The position numbers were made by a program, and so were the translations under genes. The notes under the pieces were generated by a model. It saw only the letters and a program-made list of their open reading frames with translations. It had not been told where the DNA came from and searched no databases. A DNA stretch of 35,116 nucleotides from SVQP01 sp045658965. Lineage in GTDB: Bacteria > Bacillota > Clostridia > Oscillospirales > CAG-272. Positions 7,362 through 16,227 of the stretch are shown one piece after another. The DNA is taken from assembly GCA_045658965.1 (NCBI GenBank), contig JAZOVZ010000108.1, positions 1 through 35,116 of the forward strand, in the 5' to 3' direction. Within the stretch, counting starts at the first letter, position 1; each line of letters begins with the position of its first letter.

Positions 7362-8437
7362 ACATCAAACTCGTCCTTGAAGACGGCAGCGAATTTTTCG
7401 GCTACAGCTTCGGTGACGACAGCATTCGCGACCGCGTCTGCACCGTAGTATTCAACACCTCAATGGTAGGATATCAGGAGATCGTTTCCGATCCCGCTTA
7501 CGCCGACCAATTCGTAGTGATGACCTACACGCTGATCGGCAACTACGGCATGACCGAGGAGGACTACGAATCCAAGTCTCTCTCCATCGGCGGCTTGATC
7601 GTACGCGAATACAACGACCAGCCCTCCAACTTCCGCTACACAAAGACCTTGGAAGAGGTCATGTGCGAGCATCACATCCCCGGCATCTGGGGCATTGACA
7701 CCAGAATGCTGACACGTAAGCTGCGCGATAAGGGCAGCATGCGCGGTATTTTGACCAGCGTGCACACCACTACCGCTTCCGCGCTGGCAATGATCCGCGT
7801 TACCCCCGTTCCCACCGATGCGGTTGCAAGAGTCAGCTGCAAAAAGCGTTGGTACACCAGAACCGCCAATGCAAAGCACCACGTCGTTGCCATCGATTGC
7901 GGCATGAAGACCAACATCGTGCGCACGCTGACCGCTAAGGGCTGCAACGTCACTGTCGTGCCCTACAATACCACTCCCGCACAGATCGAGGCACTCAAGC
8001 CCGACGGCGTGATCGTATCCAGCGGCCCCGGCTGCCCCTGCGATGCAGGTGCGGTCATTGACACGGTCAAGGAGCTGTACGGCAAGTATCCCATGTTCGG
8101 TATCGGTCTTGGCTACCAGATCATCTGCCTTGCCAAGGGTGCTTCGGTTGACACCCTGCCCCACGGACACCGCGGCGGCTATCCCGTTCGCTGCTGTGAG
8201 AACGGCAAGATCACCAGCACCGCACAGAATCACGCATACACGATAAACCGCGACAGCCTTGCAAATACGGGCTTGACCGTACTTTACGAAAACGTCACCG
8301 ACCTGACGGTCGAGGGCGTCATTGACGCGCAAAATAACGTGCTGGGCGTGCAGTTCGCACCCGAAAGCGCACCCGGTCCGCAGGATAATTACGCACTCTT
8401 TGACCGTTTCATTGCCATGATGAAGGAGGATAACTGA
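7346..8437 (+). CDS. carA: Carbamoyl phosphate synthase small subunit with inactive glutaminase site
   Basis: At 363 residues the length is normal. The N-terminal CarA domain (about 5-150) keeps GYQEIVSDPAYADQ, GNYGMTEEDYES and QPSNFR. The class I GATase domain (about 178-360) is recognisable from VVAIDCGMKTNIVR, the GPG loop and QNHAY. Its catalytic triad is broken: canonical GICLGHQ reads GIGLGYQ (252-258), so the nucleophilic Cys is Gly254, and canonical VQFHPE reads VQFAPE (335-340), so the His is Ala338. Glu340 remains. The GHHGGNHPV motif also differs (GHRGGYPV). Family knowledge says glutamine hydrolysis needs the Cys-His pair, so this subunit probably cannot supply ammonia and may serve structurally. 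The ATG at 7346 has GGAGGT upstream; an ATG at 7358 overlapping the pyrC stop is the alternative. Confidence 0.93.
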   Translation: MENKMNIKLVLEDGSEFFGYSFGDDSIRDRVCTVVFNTSMVGYQEIVSDPAYADQFVVMTYTLIGNYGMTEEDYESKSLSIGGLIVREYNDQPSNFRYTKTLEEVMCEHHIPGIWGIDTRMLTRKLRDKGSMRGILTSVHTTTASALAMIRVTPVPTDAVARVSCKKRWYTRTANAKHHVVAIDCGMKTNIVRTLTAKGCNVTVVPYNTTPAQIEALKPDGVIVSSGPGCPCDAGAVIDTVKELYGKYPMFGIGLGYQIICLAKGASVDTLPHGHRGGYPVRCCENGKITSTAQNHAYTINRDSLANTGLTVLYENVTDLTVEGVIDAQNNVLGVQFAPESAPGPQDNYALFDRFIAMMKEDN

Positions 8438-8438
8438 T

Positions 8439-11400
8439 ATGCCTAAGAGAACAGACATAAAAAAGGTACTTGTGATCGGCTCCGGCCCGATCGTGATCGG
8501 TCAGGCTGCCGAGTTTGACTACGCAGGCACGCAGGCGTGCTTAGCGCTCAAGGAAGAGGGCTACGAGGTCATCCTCTGCAACTCCAACCCCGCAACCATT
8601 ATGACCGACACCACCATTGCGGACAAGGTCTACATGGAGCCTTTGACGCTGGAATACGTGGCGCGTGTCATCCGTCACGAGCGTCCCGACGCCATCGTTC
8701 CCGGTATTGGCGGTCAGACGGGTCTGAACCTTGCTATGCAGCTGGAAAAGAAGGGCATTCTGCGCGAGTGCGAATGCGAGCTTTTGGGCACTTGCGGCGC
8801 AAGCATTGAGAGAGCCGAGGACAGAGAGCTGTTCAAGCAGCTTTGCGAGGATCTCGGTGAGCCCGTTCTCCCCTCCCTGATCGCAAACACCATGGAAGAG
8901 GGTCTTGCGGCTGCAAAGGAGATCGGTTACCCCGTAGTGCTTCGTCCTGCATTCACTCTGGGCGGCACGGGCGGCGGCTTTGCCGATAACGAAAAGGAAT
9001 TCGTTGACATCATGAAGAACGCTCTGCAGCTCTCCCCCGTACATCAGGTACTGGTGGAAAAGAGCATCAAGGGCTACAAGGAGATCGAATACGAGGTTAT
9101 GCGCGATGCCAACGACACCGCCATTGCCATCTGTAACATGGAAAACGTCGACCCCGTCGGCATTCACACCGGTGACTCGATCGTAGTCTGCCCCTGCCAG
9201 ACGCTGACCAACAAGGAATCCCACATGCTGCGTGACAGCGCGCTCAAGATCATCCGCGCACTGGGCATCGAGGGCGGCTGCAACGTACAGTTTGCACTTG
9301 ACCCCCACTCCTTTAACTACTACTTAATCGAGGTCAACCCCCGCGTTTCCCGTTCTTCCGCACTTGCTTCCAAGGCAAGCGGCTACCCCATCGCACGCGT
9401 GACCGCCAAGATCGCAGTCGGTATGACGCTGGACGAGATCAAGATCGGCAACATTCTTGCCGCTTGCGAGCCCGCGCTTGACTACGTGGTCACCAAGATG
9501 CCCCGCTTCCCCTTCGATAAGTTCGTTTCCGCCAACAACAAGCTCTCCACCCAGATGAAGGCGACCGGTGAGGTCATGAGCCTTGGTCGCACCTTTGAAG
9601 AGAGCCTTCTGAAGGCAGTTCGCTCCTTGGAGATCGGCGTCAACCACATCTACATGAAGAAGTTTGACGAATATACCCAGGAACAGCTCATGGAATACAT
9701 CAAGGACGGTACCGACGACCGCATCTACGCCATTGCAAAGCTGCTGGAATACGGTGCTGACTCGGGACGCATCTGGTCCGCTACCAAGATCGACATGTTC
9801 TTCCTTGAAAAGCTGCGCAACATCGTGCACATGCAGAGCACCATCAAGAACGCTCCCAAGGATCTGGACGTGCTGATCCGTGCAAAGAAGATGGGCTTCT
9901 CGGACGCTTACATTGCATCCCTTTGGAACTGCCCCGAGATCGACGTATGGCACATGCGCGAGCAGAATAACATCTTCCCCGTTTACAAGATGATCGACAC
10001 CTGTGCTGCCGAGGCGCAGGGATATATCCCCTACTTCTACTCCACCTACGAGCAGGAGAACGAAAGCATCGTATCCGACCGCAAGAAGGTCGTGGTGCTG
10101 GGCTCGGGTCCCATCCGTATCGGTCAGGGCGTTGAGTTCGACTACTCCACCGTACACGCAGTCAGCGCCATCAGACACGCAGGCTACGAGGCGATCGTTA
10201 TCAACAACAACCCCGAAACCGTTTCCACCGACTACACCTGCTCGGACAAGCTGTACTTCGAGCCTCTGTGCGTCGAGGACGTTATGAACATCCTGCACCT
10301 GGAGCAGCCCGAGGGCGTAATCGCCAGCCTTGGCGGTCAGACCGCTATTAACCTTGCAGCCCCCCTGACCGAGCGCGGCGTCAAGCTGATCGGTACCGAC
10401 TGCGCTGCAATTGAAAAGGCAGAAAACCGCGATGCATTTGAAAAGGTGCTCTCCTCGCTGGGCATTCCGCAGCCCAAGGGTAAGGCTGTAACCGTGATCG
10501 AGGACGGCGTTCGCGCCGCTGCCGAGATCGGCTACCCCGTACTGGTTCGTCCCTCCTTCGTGCTTGGTGGACGTGCAATGCAGATCGTTGCAGACGAGCA
10601 GCAACTGCGCACCTACCTGCACACCGCAGTTGAGATCGACGAGGATAAGCCCGTACTGGTTGACAAGTACATTCAGGGTAAGGAAGTTGAGGTCGACGCA
10701 GTTTGCGACGGCACCGACGTATTCGTTCCCGGCATCATGGAGCTGGTTGAGCGTACCGGCGTGCACTCCGGTGACTCTATCTCGGTTTACCCCTCCTTCT
10801 CGCTTTCCGATAAGGTCAAGGCTGACATTCTGGACTACACCAAGAAGCTGGGTCTGGCGATCGGCATCGTAGGACTTTTCAACATCCAGTTCATCGTAGA
10901 TGAAAAGGATGACGTATATATCATCGAGGTCAACCCCCGTTCCTCCCGTACCGTTCCCTTCCTCTCCAAGGCTACAGGCTACAGCCTTGCAGACATGGGC
11001 ACGCTGGTCATGCTGGGTCAGACGCTCAAGATGCAGGGCATCAACGAGATCTATCCCGCCGAGAAGAAGCGTTACTACGTCAAAGCCCCCGCATTCTCGT
11101 TTGCAAAGCTGCGCGGTCTTGACGCTTACCTCTCTCCCGAAATGAAATCCACCGGTGAGGCAATCGGCTACGACAACTCCATGACCCGTGCACTCTACAA
11201 GGCACTGCAGGCAAGCGGCACCAACGTGGTAAACTACGGCACCGTGCTGGTTACCCTTGCAGATAAGGACAAGGAAGAGGCTCTGCCTCTCATCCGCCGC
11301 TTCTACAACATGGGCTTTAACATTCAGGGTACTGCAGGTACTGCCAAGTTCTTAAAGGAGCACGGTGTGCGCACCCACGCCCTTGCCAAGATCGGCGACG

Positions 11401-11618
11401 GCAGCGACGAGATCCCCAACGCCATTCGCGGCGGCTACGTAACCTACGTTATCAACACCCGTGACGTCAGCGGCTCGGGCGGTATTTCGGACGGTCAGGA
11501 GATCAGACAGTGCGCTGTGGAAAACAACGTGACCATCTTTACCGCTCTTGACACCGTTAAGGTGCTCCTGGACGTACTGGAAGAGACCACGCTGGGTATC
11601 TCCACCATTGATTCGTAA
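8439..11618 (+). CDS. carB: Carbamoyl phosphate synthase large subunit
   Basis: This 1059-residue enzyme makes carbamoyl phosphate from bicarbonate, ammonia and two ATP. Two homologous ATP-grasp halves are evident: GSGPIVIGQAAEFDYAGTQA with LRPAFTLGGTGGGFA in the first, and GSGPIRIGQGVEFDYSTVHA with VRPSFVLGGRAMQIV in the second. Each is followed by an (I)EVNPR metal-binding segment. The C-terminal MGS-like allosteric domain (from about 935) includes NIQGTAGTAKFL. Nothing in this subunit looks damaged, so ammonia-dependent activity should be intact even if the CarA partner cannot hydrolyse glutamine. It starts one base after the carA stop, with AAGGAGG upstream. Confidence 0.97.
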   Translation: MPKRTDIKKVLVIGSGPIVIGQAAEFDYAGTQACLALKEEGYEVILCNSNPATIMTDTTIADKVYMEPLTLEYVARVIRHERPDAIVPGIGGQTGLNLAMQLEKKGILRECECELLGTCGASIERAEDRELFKQLCEDLGEPVLPSLIANTMEEGLAAAKEIGYPVVLRPAFTLGGTGGGFADNEKEFVDIMKNALQLSPVHQVLVEKSIKGYKEIEYEVMRDANDTAIAICNMENVDPVGIHTGDSIVVCPCQTLTNKESHMLRDSALKIIRALGIEGGCNVQFALDPHSFNYYLIEVNPRVSRSSALASKASGYPIARVTAKIAVGMTLDEIKIGNILAACEPALDYVVTKMPRFPFDKFVSANNKLSTQMKATGEVMSLGRTFEESLLKAVRSLEIGVNHIYMKKFDEYTQEQLMEYIKDGTDDRIYAIAKLLEYGADSGRIWSATKIDMFFLEKLRNIVHMQSTIKNAPKDLDVLIRAKKMGFSDAYIASLWNCPEIDVWHMREQNNIFPVYKMIDTCAAEAQGYIPYFYSTYEQENESIVSDRKKVVVLGSGPIRIGQGVEFDYSTVHAVSAIRHAGYEAIVINNNPETVSTDYTCSDKLYFEPLCVEDVMNILHLEQPEGVIASLGGQTAINLAAPLTERGVKLIGTDCAAIEKAENRDAFEKVLSSLGIPQPKGKAVTVIEDGVRAAAEIGYPVLVRPSFVLGGRAMQIVADEQQLRTYLHTAVEIDEDKPVLVDKYIQGKEVEVDAVCDGTDVFVPGIMELVERTGVHSGDSISVYPSFSLSDKVKADILDYTKKLGLAIGIVGLFNIQFIVDEKDDVYIIEVNPRSSRTVPFLSKATGYSLADMGTLVMLGQTLKMQGINEIYPAEKKRYYVKAPAFSFAKLRGLDAYLSPEMKSTGEAIGYDNSMTRALYKALQASGTNVVNYGTVLVTLADKDKEEALPLIRRFYNMGFNIQGTAGTAKFLKEHGVRTHALAKIGDGSDEIPNAIRGGYVTYVINTRDVSGSGGISDGQEIRQCAVENNVTIFTALDTVKVLLDVLEETTLGISTIDS

Positions 11619-11628
11619 GGAGAACGAC

Positions 11629-12366
11629 ATGACACAAGGATTTTACAAGGTTCTTTCGAACAAGCAACTGACAAGCACCGTATACCGCATGGTGGTAGAG
11701 GGTGACGTGGGGGCGCTGACGCGCCCCGGTCAGTTCGTCAATTTCAAGATCGACGGACTGTATCTGCGCCGCCCCATCTCGGTATGCGACTATGATACCG
11801 ATGCAGGCACCATTACCCTGATCTATAAGGTAGTTGGTGCAGGCACCGAAAAGCTGGCAGAGGCGAAGGTTGGCGACACCTTTGATCTGCTCTGCGGTCT
11901 TGGCAACGGCTACGACACCGCTACCTCGGGTTCAGCACCCGTGCTCATCGGCGGCGGCGTGGGCATTCCCCCGCTCTACGGTCTTTGCCGCAAGCTGCGC
12001 GAGGAGGGCAAGAGCGTCAAGGTTATCTTGGGCTTTAACACCAAGGACGAGATCTTCTATGAGGATGAGTTCAAGGCGTTGGGCGCAGAGGTCTACGTTA
12101 CTACCGTGGACGGCACCTACGGCACCAAGGGCTTTGTCACGGGCGTGCTGACCGAGCTTTCCTACACCTACTTCTACACCTGCGGTCCGATGCCCATGTT
12201 CAAGGCAGTCAACGCCGCATCCACCACCTCGGGTCAGTTCAGCTTTGAGGAGCGCATGGGCTGCGGCTTTGGCGCATGCATGGGCTGCTCCTGCAAGACC
12301 AAATACGGCAACAAGCGCATCTGCAAGGACGGACCCGTGCTTGTAAAGGAGGAGATCGTATGGTAA
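11629..12366 (+). CDS. pyrK: Dihydroorotate dehydrogenase electron transfer subunit
   Basis: This 245-residue flavoprotein passes electrons from the PyrD subunit to NAD+. The FAD domain has RRPIS at 47-51, the NAD domain has GGGVGIPPLYGL near 108-119, and the [2Fe-2S] cluster is bound by Cys212, Cys217, Cys220 and Cys232 in GCGFGACMGC...ICKDGPV. The open frame starts earlier inside carB, but the ATG at 11629, with AAGGAG seven bases upstream, gives the usual N terminus. It starts 10 bp after carB and overlaps pyrD (ATGGTAA), consistent with coupled translation of the two subunits of a type 1B enzyme. Confidence 0.96.
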   Translation: MTQGFYKVLSNKQLTSTVYRMVVEGDVGALTRPGQFVNFKIDGLYLRRPISVCDYDTDAGTITLIYKVVGAGTEKLAEAKVGDTFDLLCGLGNGYDTATSGSAPVLIGGGVGIPPLYGLCRKLREEGKSVKVILGFNTKDEIFYEDEFKALGAEVYVTTVDGTYGTKGFVTGVLTELSYTYFYTCGPMPMFKAVNAASTTSGQFSFEERMGCGFGACMGCSCKTKYGNKRICKDGPVLVKEEIVW

Positions 12367-13271
12367 ACACCAAAGTCAATCTCTCGGGCATCACGCTGGA
12401 TAACCCCGTCATTCCCGCATCGGGCACGTTTGGCTACGGCTACGAATTTGCCCATTGGTACGATATCAACTGCCTTGGCACGTTTTCCTTCAAGGGCACG
12501 ACCAAGGATCCCCGCTTTGGCAATCCCACGCCCCGCATTGCGGAGTGCACCGCGGGCATGATCAACGCGGTCGGCTTGCAGAACCCCGGCGTGGACGCCG
12601 TTATCTCGCACGAGCTGCCCCTGCTGGCAGAATGCTTCCACAAGCCCGTTATGGCAAACGTCAGCGGTTTTTCGATCGAGGACTACGCTTACACCTGCGA
12701 AAAGCTTGACTCTCAGCCCCAGATCGGTTGGCTGGAGGTCAACATCTCCTGCCCCAACGTACACGGCGGCGGCATGAGCTTCGGTACTTCCCCCGAGGCA
12801 GCAGCCGAGGTCACCCGTGCCGTCAAGGCTGTGACCACCAAGCCGGTCTACATCAAGCTCTCGCCCAACGTCACCGACATCGTATCCATCGCAAAGGCTT
12901 GCGAAGAGGCAGGTGCGGACGGCATCAGCATGATCAATACCCTGATGGGCATGCGCATTGATCTGAAGACCAAGAAGCCCGTCATTTACAATAAGTCGGG
13001 CGGATTTTCCGGTCCCGCAATCAAGCCCGTGGCACTGTCCATGGTTTACAGAGTTTATGAAGCAGTCAATATTCCGATCATCGGCATGGGCGGTCTTTCT
13101 ACCGCAGAGGACGTGATCGAAATGATGCTGGCAGGTGCTACCGCAGTCGAGATCGGCGCGGCGAACCTGATCGACCCCTGCGCATCCAAAAACATTATCG
13201 ATGACCTGCCGCGCGTCATGGAAAAATACGGAATTACAAATTTACAAGATATTATAGGAGGAGCACACTAA
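12360..13271 (+). CDS. pyrD: Dihydroorotate dehydrogenase, type 1B catalytic subunit
   Basis: This 303-residue cytosolic FMN protein oxidises dihydroorotate to orotate. The active-site base is Cys131 in NISCPNV, as in class 1 enzymes (class 2 uses Ser). PASGTFGYG near the N terminus, KLSPNVTD and GMGGLSTAEDV are standard FMN and substrate segments. Pairing with pyrK makes it the NAD+-linked heterotetrameric form typical of anaerobic Bacillota. The start overlaps the pyrK stop by seven bases and has a GGAGGAG site. Confidence 0.97.
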   Translation: MVNTKVNLSGITLDNPVIPASGTFGYGYEFAHWYDINCLGTFSFKGTTKDPRFGNPTPRIAECTAGMINAVGLQNPGVDAVISHELPLLAECFHKPVMANVSGFSIEDYAYTCEKLDSQPQIGWLEVNISCPNVHGGGMSFGTSPEAAAEVTRAVKAVTTKPVYIKLSPNVTDIVSIAKACEEAGADGISMINTLMGMRIDLKTKKPVIYNKSGGFSGPAIKPVALSMVYRVYEAVNIPIIGMGGLSTAEDVIEMMLAGATAVEIGAANLIDPCASKNIIDDLPRVMEKYGITNLQDIIGGAH

Positions 13272-13969
13272 TGGGAAAAGACGTTATCATTGCCTGTGAC
13301 TTTGCGTCCAAGGCAGACACTCTTGCATTTCTTGACAAGTTCGAAAACAAATCTCTCTATCTTAAAATCGGCATGGAGCTGTTCTATGCGGAAGGTCCCG
13401 ACATCGTGCGCGAGATCAAGGCACGCGGCCACAAAATCTTCCTTGACCTCAAGCTGCACGACATTCCCAATACAGTTAAGAAGGCTATGAACGTGCTCTC
13501 CCGCCTGGACGTTGATATGTGCAACCTGCACGCTGCAGGCACCTGCGCTATGATGGAAGCTGCTCTTGAGGGCCTGACCAGACCCGACGGCACCCGTCCC
13601 CTCTTGATCGCAGTTACCCAGCTGACCTCCACCAGCCAGGAGCGCATGACCGAGGATCTGCTGATCGATGCTCCCATTGATCAGGTCGTGATGCACTACG
13701 CACAGAACGCTAAGAAATCCGGCCTGGACGGCATCGTTTGCTCTCCTCTGGAGGCAGGCAAGGTGCACGACGCTTGCGGCAAGGATTTCGTCACCGTGAC
13801 CCCCGGCGTTCGTTTTGCTGACGGCGACAAGGGCGACCAGGTACGCGTCATGACCCCCGCCGAGGCAAAGAAGATCGGCTCTGACTACATCGTAGTCGGC
13901 AGACCCATCACCGCTGCTGCAGACCCCGTTGCCGCTTACGACCGCTGCGTTGCGGAGTTCTGCGACTAA
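13271..13969 (+). CDS. pyrF: Orotidine 5'-phosphate decarboxylase
   Basis: This 232-residue TIM-barrel enzyme performs the final step, OMP to UMP. The catalytic Asp-x-Lys-x-x-Asp array is seen as DLKLHDIPNTV (Asp59, Lys61, Asp64), and TPGVRF and VVGRPIT form the phosphate site. The start codon shares one base with the pyrD stop (TAATG) and has an AGGAGG site. Confidence 0.97.
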   Translation: MGKDVIIACDFASKADTLAFLDKFENKSLYLKIGMELFYAEGPDIVREIKARGHKIFLDLKLHDIPNTVKKAMNVLSRLDVDMCNLHAAGTCAMMEAALEGLTRPDGTRPLLIAVTQLTSTSQERMTEDLLIDAPIDQVVMHYAQNAKKSGLDGIVCSPLEAGKVHDACGKDFVTVTPGVRFADGDKGDQVRVMTPAEAKKIGSDYIVVGRPITAAADPVAAYDRCVAEFCD

Positions 13970-14021
13970 TTACAGCTAAAGAAAACTAATTTGAGCCGCC
14001 ATGGGCGGCATGGAGGTTAAT

Positions 14022-14678
14022 ATGGAAAGCTACAAGAGAGAATTTATACAATTTCTGGAGTCCGCCGGTGTTCTGAAATTCGGCGACTTCACCGCAAAGT
14101 CCGGCCGCAAGATCCCCTATTTCATCAACGCGGGCATGATCAAAACCGGCAACGACATCGCCACTCTCGGCGAATTCTACGCAAAGGCATATGCCGAAAA
14201 GCTCGGTAATAAGCCGACTGTTCTCTACGGTCCTGCCTACAAGGGTATTTCCCTTTCCGTTTCCGCTGCTGTGGCGCTGTCCAAGAACGGCCTCAACGTT
14301 CCCTTCTTCTTCAACCGTAAGGAGGTCAAGGATCACGGTGAGGGCGGCGTATTCGTAGGCTACGTTCCCACGCCCGGAGAAGAGATCGTCATCATCGAGG
14401 ACGTTATCACCGCCGGCACCGCAATCCGCGAGTCGATGGAGATCCTCTCCCACCTTGAGGGCACAAAGGTAGCCGCTACCTTCATCATGGTCGACCGCAA
14501 GGAAAAGGGCCAGGGCGAGAAGGGCGCTATGCAGGAGATCGAGGAGCAGTTCGGCTTCCCCGTATACTCCATCGTTGACGTTTACGACATCATCGAGTAC
14601 CTCGAAGAGGATCCCGCGAATGAGGAAAACGTCACCCGCATCAAGAATTACCTCGCCGTCAACGGTGCGAAGGCTTGA
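14022..14678 (+). CDS. pyrE: Orotate phosphoribosyltransferase
   Basis: This 218-residue enzyme joins orotate and PRPP to give OMP. The PRPP motif VIIEDVITAGTA is at 123-134, and FNRKEVKDHGEGG forms the flexible catalytic loop. Two earlier in-frame ATGs exist, but the one at 14022 lies five bases after GGAGG and gives the normal N terminus MESYKREFIQFL. A 52-bp gap with a small GCCGCC/GGCGGC hairpin separates it from pyrF; the hairpin has no T run, so I do not call it a terminator. Confidence 0.96.
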   Translation: MESYKREFIQFLESAGVLKFGDFTAKSGRKIPYFINAGMIKTGNDIATLGEFYAKAYAEKLGNKPTVLYGPAYKGISLSVSAAVALSKNGLNVPFFFNRKEVKDHGEGGVFVGYVPTPGEEIVIIEDVITAGTAIRESMEILSHLEGTKVAATFIMVDRKEKGQGEKGAMQEIEEQFGFPVYSIVDVYDIIEYLEEDPANEENVTRIKNYLAVNGAKA

Positions 14679-14713
14679 TCCACCCACAATATTCCAAGAA
14701 AGGTATCACAAAT

Positions 14714-15790
14714 ATGAGAAGTCTGATCGATACGGTCGATTTTTCGGTCGAGGAGCTTGACGAGCTGATCGCGGTTGCCTGCGACATTGCGGATCACCCC
14801 GAAAAATACGCGCATGCGTGTGACGGCAAGATTTTGGCAACTCTGTTCTTCGAGCCCTCTACCCGTACGCGCCTGAGCTTTGAGGCAGCTATGCTGTCCC
14901 TTGGCGGCAACGTCATCTCGGTTTCCAGCGCAGGAGCTTCCTCCGCTGCAAAGGGCGAGAGTGTGGCAGACACCGCCAAGACGGTTTCCTGCTATGCAGA
15001 CATTATTGCCATGCGTCACCCGCTTGAGGGTGCAGCTCTGGTAGCGGCACGCAATGCCTCCATTCCCGTCATCAACGCGGGCGACGGCGGCCATTGCCAC
15101 CCCACCCAGACGCTTGCAGACCTTTACACCATCTACCGCGAAAAAGGCAGACTCAACAACTTGACCGTCGGCTTTTGCGGTGACCTCAAGTACGGCAGAA
15201 CCGTACACTCGCTGATCAATGCCCTCTCTCGCTACACCGGCATCAAGGTAGTGCTGATCTCCCCCGAGGAGCTGCGTTTGCCCGAATACATGTTTGCAGA
15301 GGTGCTTGACAAGAAGGGTATGACATACGAGGAAACCACCGATCTGGTGGCTGCTATGCCCGAGCTGGACATTCTGTACATGACCCGCGTACAGCGCGAG
15401 CGTTTTGCGGATCAGGAACAGTACCAGCGACTCAAGGACAGCTACATTCTGACGCTCGACAAGCTGGATACCGCCAAGGCAGACCTTGCCATTCTGCATC
15501 CCCTGCCCCGCGTCAATGAAATTTCGGTTGCCATTGACGATGATCCCCGCGCGTGCTACTTCAAGCAGGTGCTGGGCGGCAAGCTGATGCGCATGGCGCT
15601 GATCTTAAAGCTGCTGGACGATGCCAAGAACCATGTACCCGCAACCTTTGGCACGGGTGTTCCCGTCGCAGGCAAGACCTGCCGCAACGGCAGATGCATC
15701 TGCCAGGTAGAGCAGGAGCTGCCGCAGCTGTTCGTACAGACCGACGAAAACGTCCTGCGCTGCTATTGGTGCGAAACCCAAGCGGAATAA
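14714..15790 (+). CDS. pyrB: Aspartate carbamoyltransferase with C-terminal PyrI-like zinc tail
   Basis: This enzyme condenses carbamoyl phosphate and aspartate. Residues 1-310 form a normal catalytic chain with STRTR (49-53) and HPLPR (262-266) in place. At 358 residues it is some 50 longer than a simple PyrB. The tail carries Cys323-x4-Cys328 and Cys350-x2-Cys353 in KTCRNGRCICQ and NVLRCYWCE. This matches the zinc domain of the regulatory chain PyrI, which in E. coli has Cys109-x4-Cys114 and Cys138-x2-Cys141 in a similar context. The nucleotide-binding half of PyrI is absent, and no separate pyrI is in the window. AAAGGT precedes the start. It is the last gene of the operon. Confidence 0.95.
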   Translation: MRSLIDTVDFSVEELDELIAVACDIADHPEKYAHACDGKILATLFFEPSTRTRLSFEAAMLSLGGNVISVSSAGASSAAKGESVADTAKTVSCYADIIAMRHPLEGAALVAARNASIPVINAGDGGHCHPTQTLADLYTIYREKGRLNNLTVGFCGDLKYGRTVHSLINALSRYTGIKVVLISPEELRLPEYMFAEVLDKKGMTYEETTDLVAAMPELDILYMTRVQRERFADQEQYQRLKDSYILTLDKLDTAKADLAILHPLPRVNEISVAIDDDPRACYFKQVLGGKLMRMALILKLLDDAKNHVPATFGTGVPVAGKTCRNGRCICQVEQELPQLFVQTDENVLRCYWCETQAE

Positions 15791-15833
15791 ATAAAAAAAC
15801 AGCCCTACGGGGCTGATAAATAAGCGGTAAAAT

Positions 15834-15874
15834 AGCAGGAATTTGTTCGATTTTGAACAGATTCCTGCTTTTTT
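15834..15874 (+). terminator. Terminator of the pyr operon
   Basis: AGCAGGAAT (15834-15842) pairs with ATTCCTGCT (15861-15869). The stem continues through one T-G pair into TGTTC/GAACA and closes a 6-nt loop, giving 15 pairs before TTTTTT. It is 43 bp after the pyrB stop, within the left arm of the palindrome. Confidence 0.9.
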
Positions 15875-15928
15875 CAACTCATGACATTAAGTCTACAATA
15901 AGGATACGCTCAAAAAGCCGTCCCCCCA

Positions 15929-16009
15929 GGGTAGCGAAGCGGTACGAGCGTAATGAATGACATGCCGGTGGCATGTCAGAACGCGAGTGTGACCGAGCCG
16001 CAGCGAGAC
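15929..16009 (+). repeat. 81-bp repeat, copy 1
   Basis: It starts GGGTAGCGAAGCGG and ends GCCGCAGCGAGAC. The centre is a perfect 9-bp inverted repeat (TGACATGCC, 3-nt loop, GGCATGTCA). It differs from copy 2 at only a couple of positions and is missing from the matching point of the right palindrome arm, so it looks like a later insertion. Confidence 0.8.
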
Positions 16010-16227
16010 AGGTGGGATCCCGTAGCGTAGCGTTACGGGAGGAAGGGGTATCGTAATGAATTAGGGGCAGTATTGCTTTTTATTTTTCGCAAAATCAGGC
16101 GAAATGTTTACTTGTCCAACTCTTACACGCGTTCCCCTTCCTCCCACTGCGCAAGCTTGTGGGAACCCTCCTTCCCCCGAGGGGACGGCTTTTTAAGCGT
16201 CGCAACCCTTCCAAGCCTCCCCGCTGC

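Noticed and set aside
9324..10766. 480-codon open frame on the minus strand inside carB
   Set aside because: It is the antisense shadow of a highly conserved carB region, with no ribosome binding site and a composition (Val/Leu/Gly/His-rich) typical of shadows.
15793..15815. Hairpin right after pyrB as the pyr terminator
   Set aside because: Its T run is on the minus strand only; the + strand terminator is the stronger hairpin at 15834-15874.
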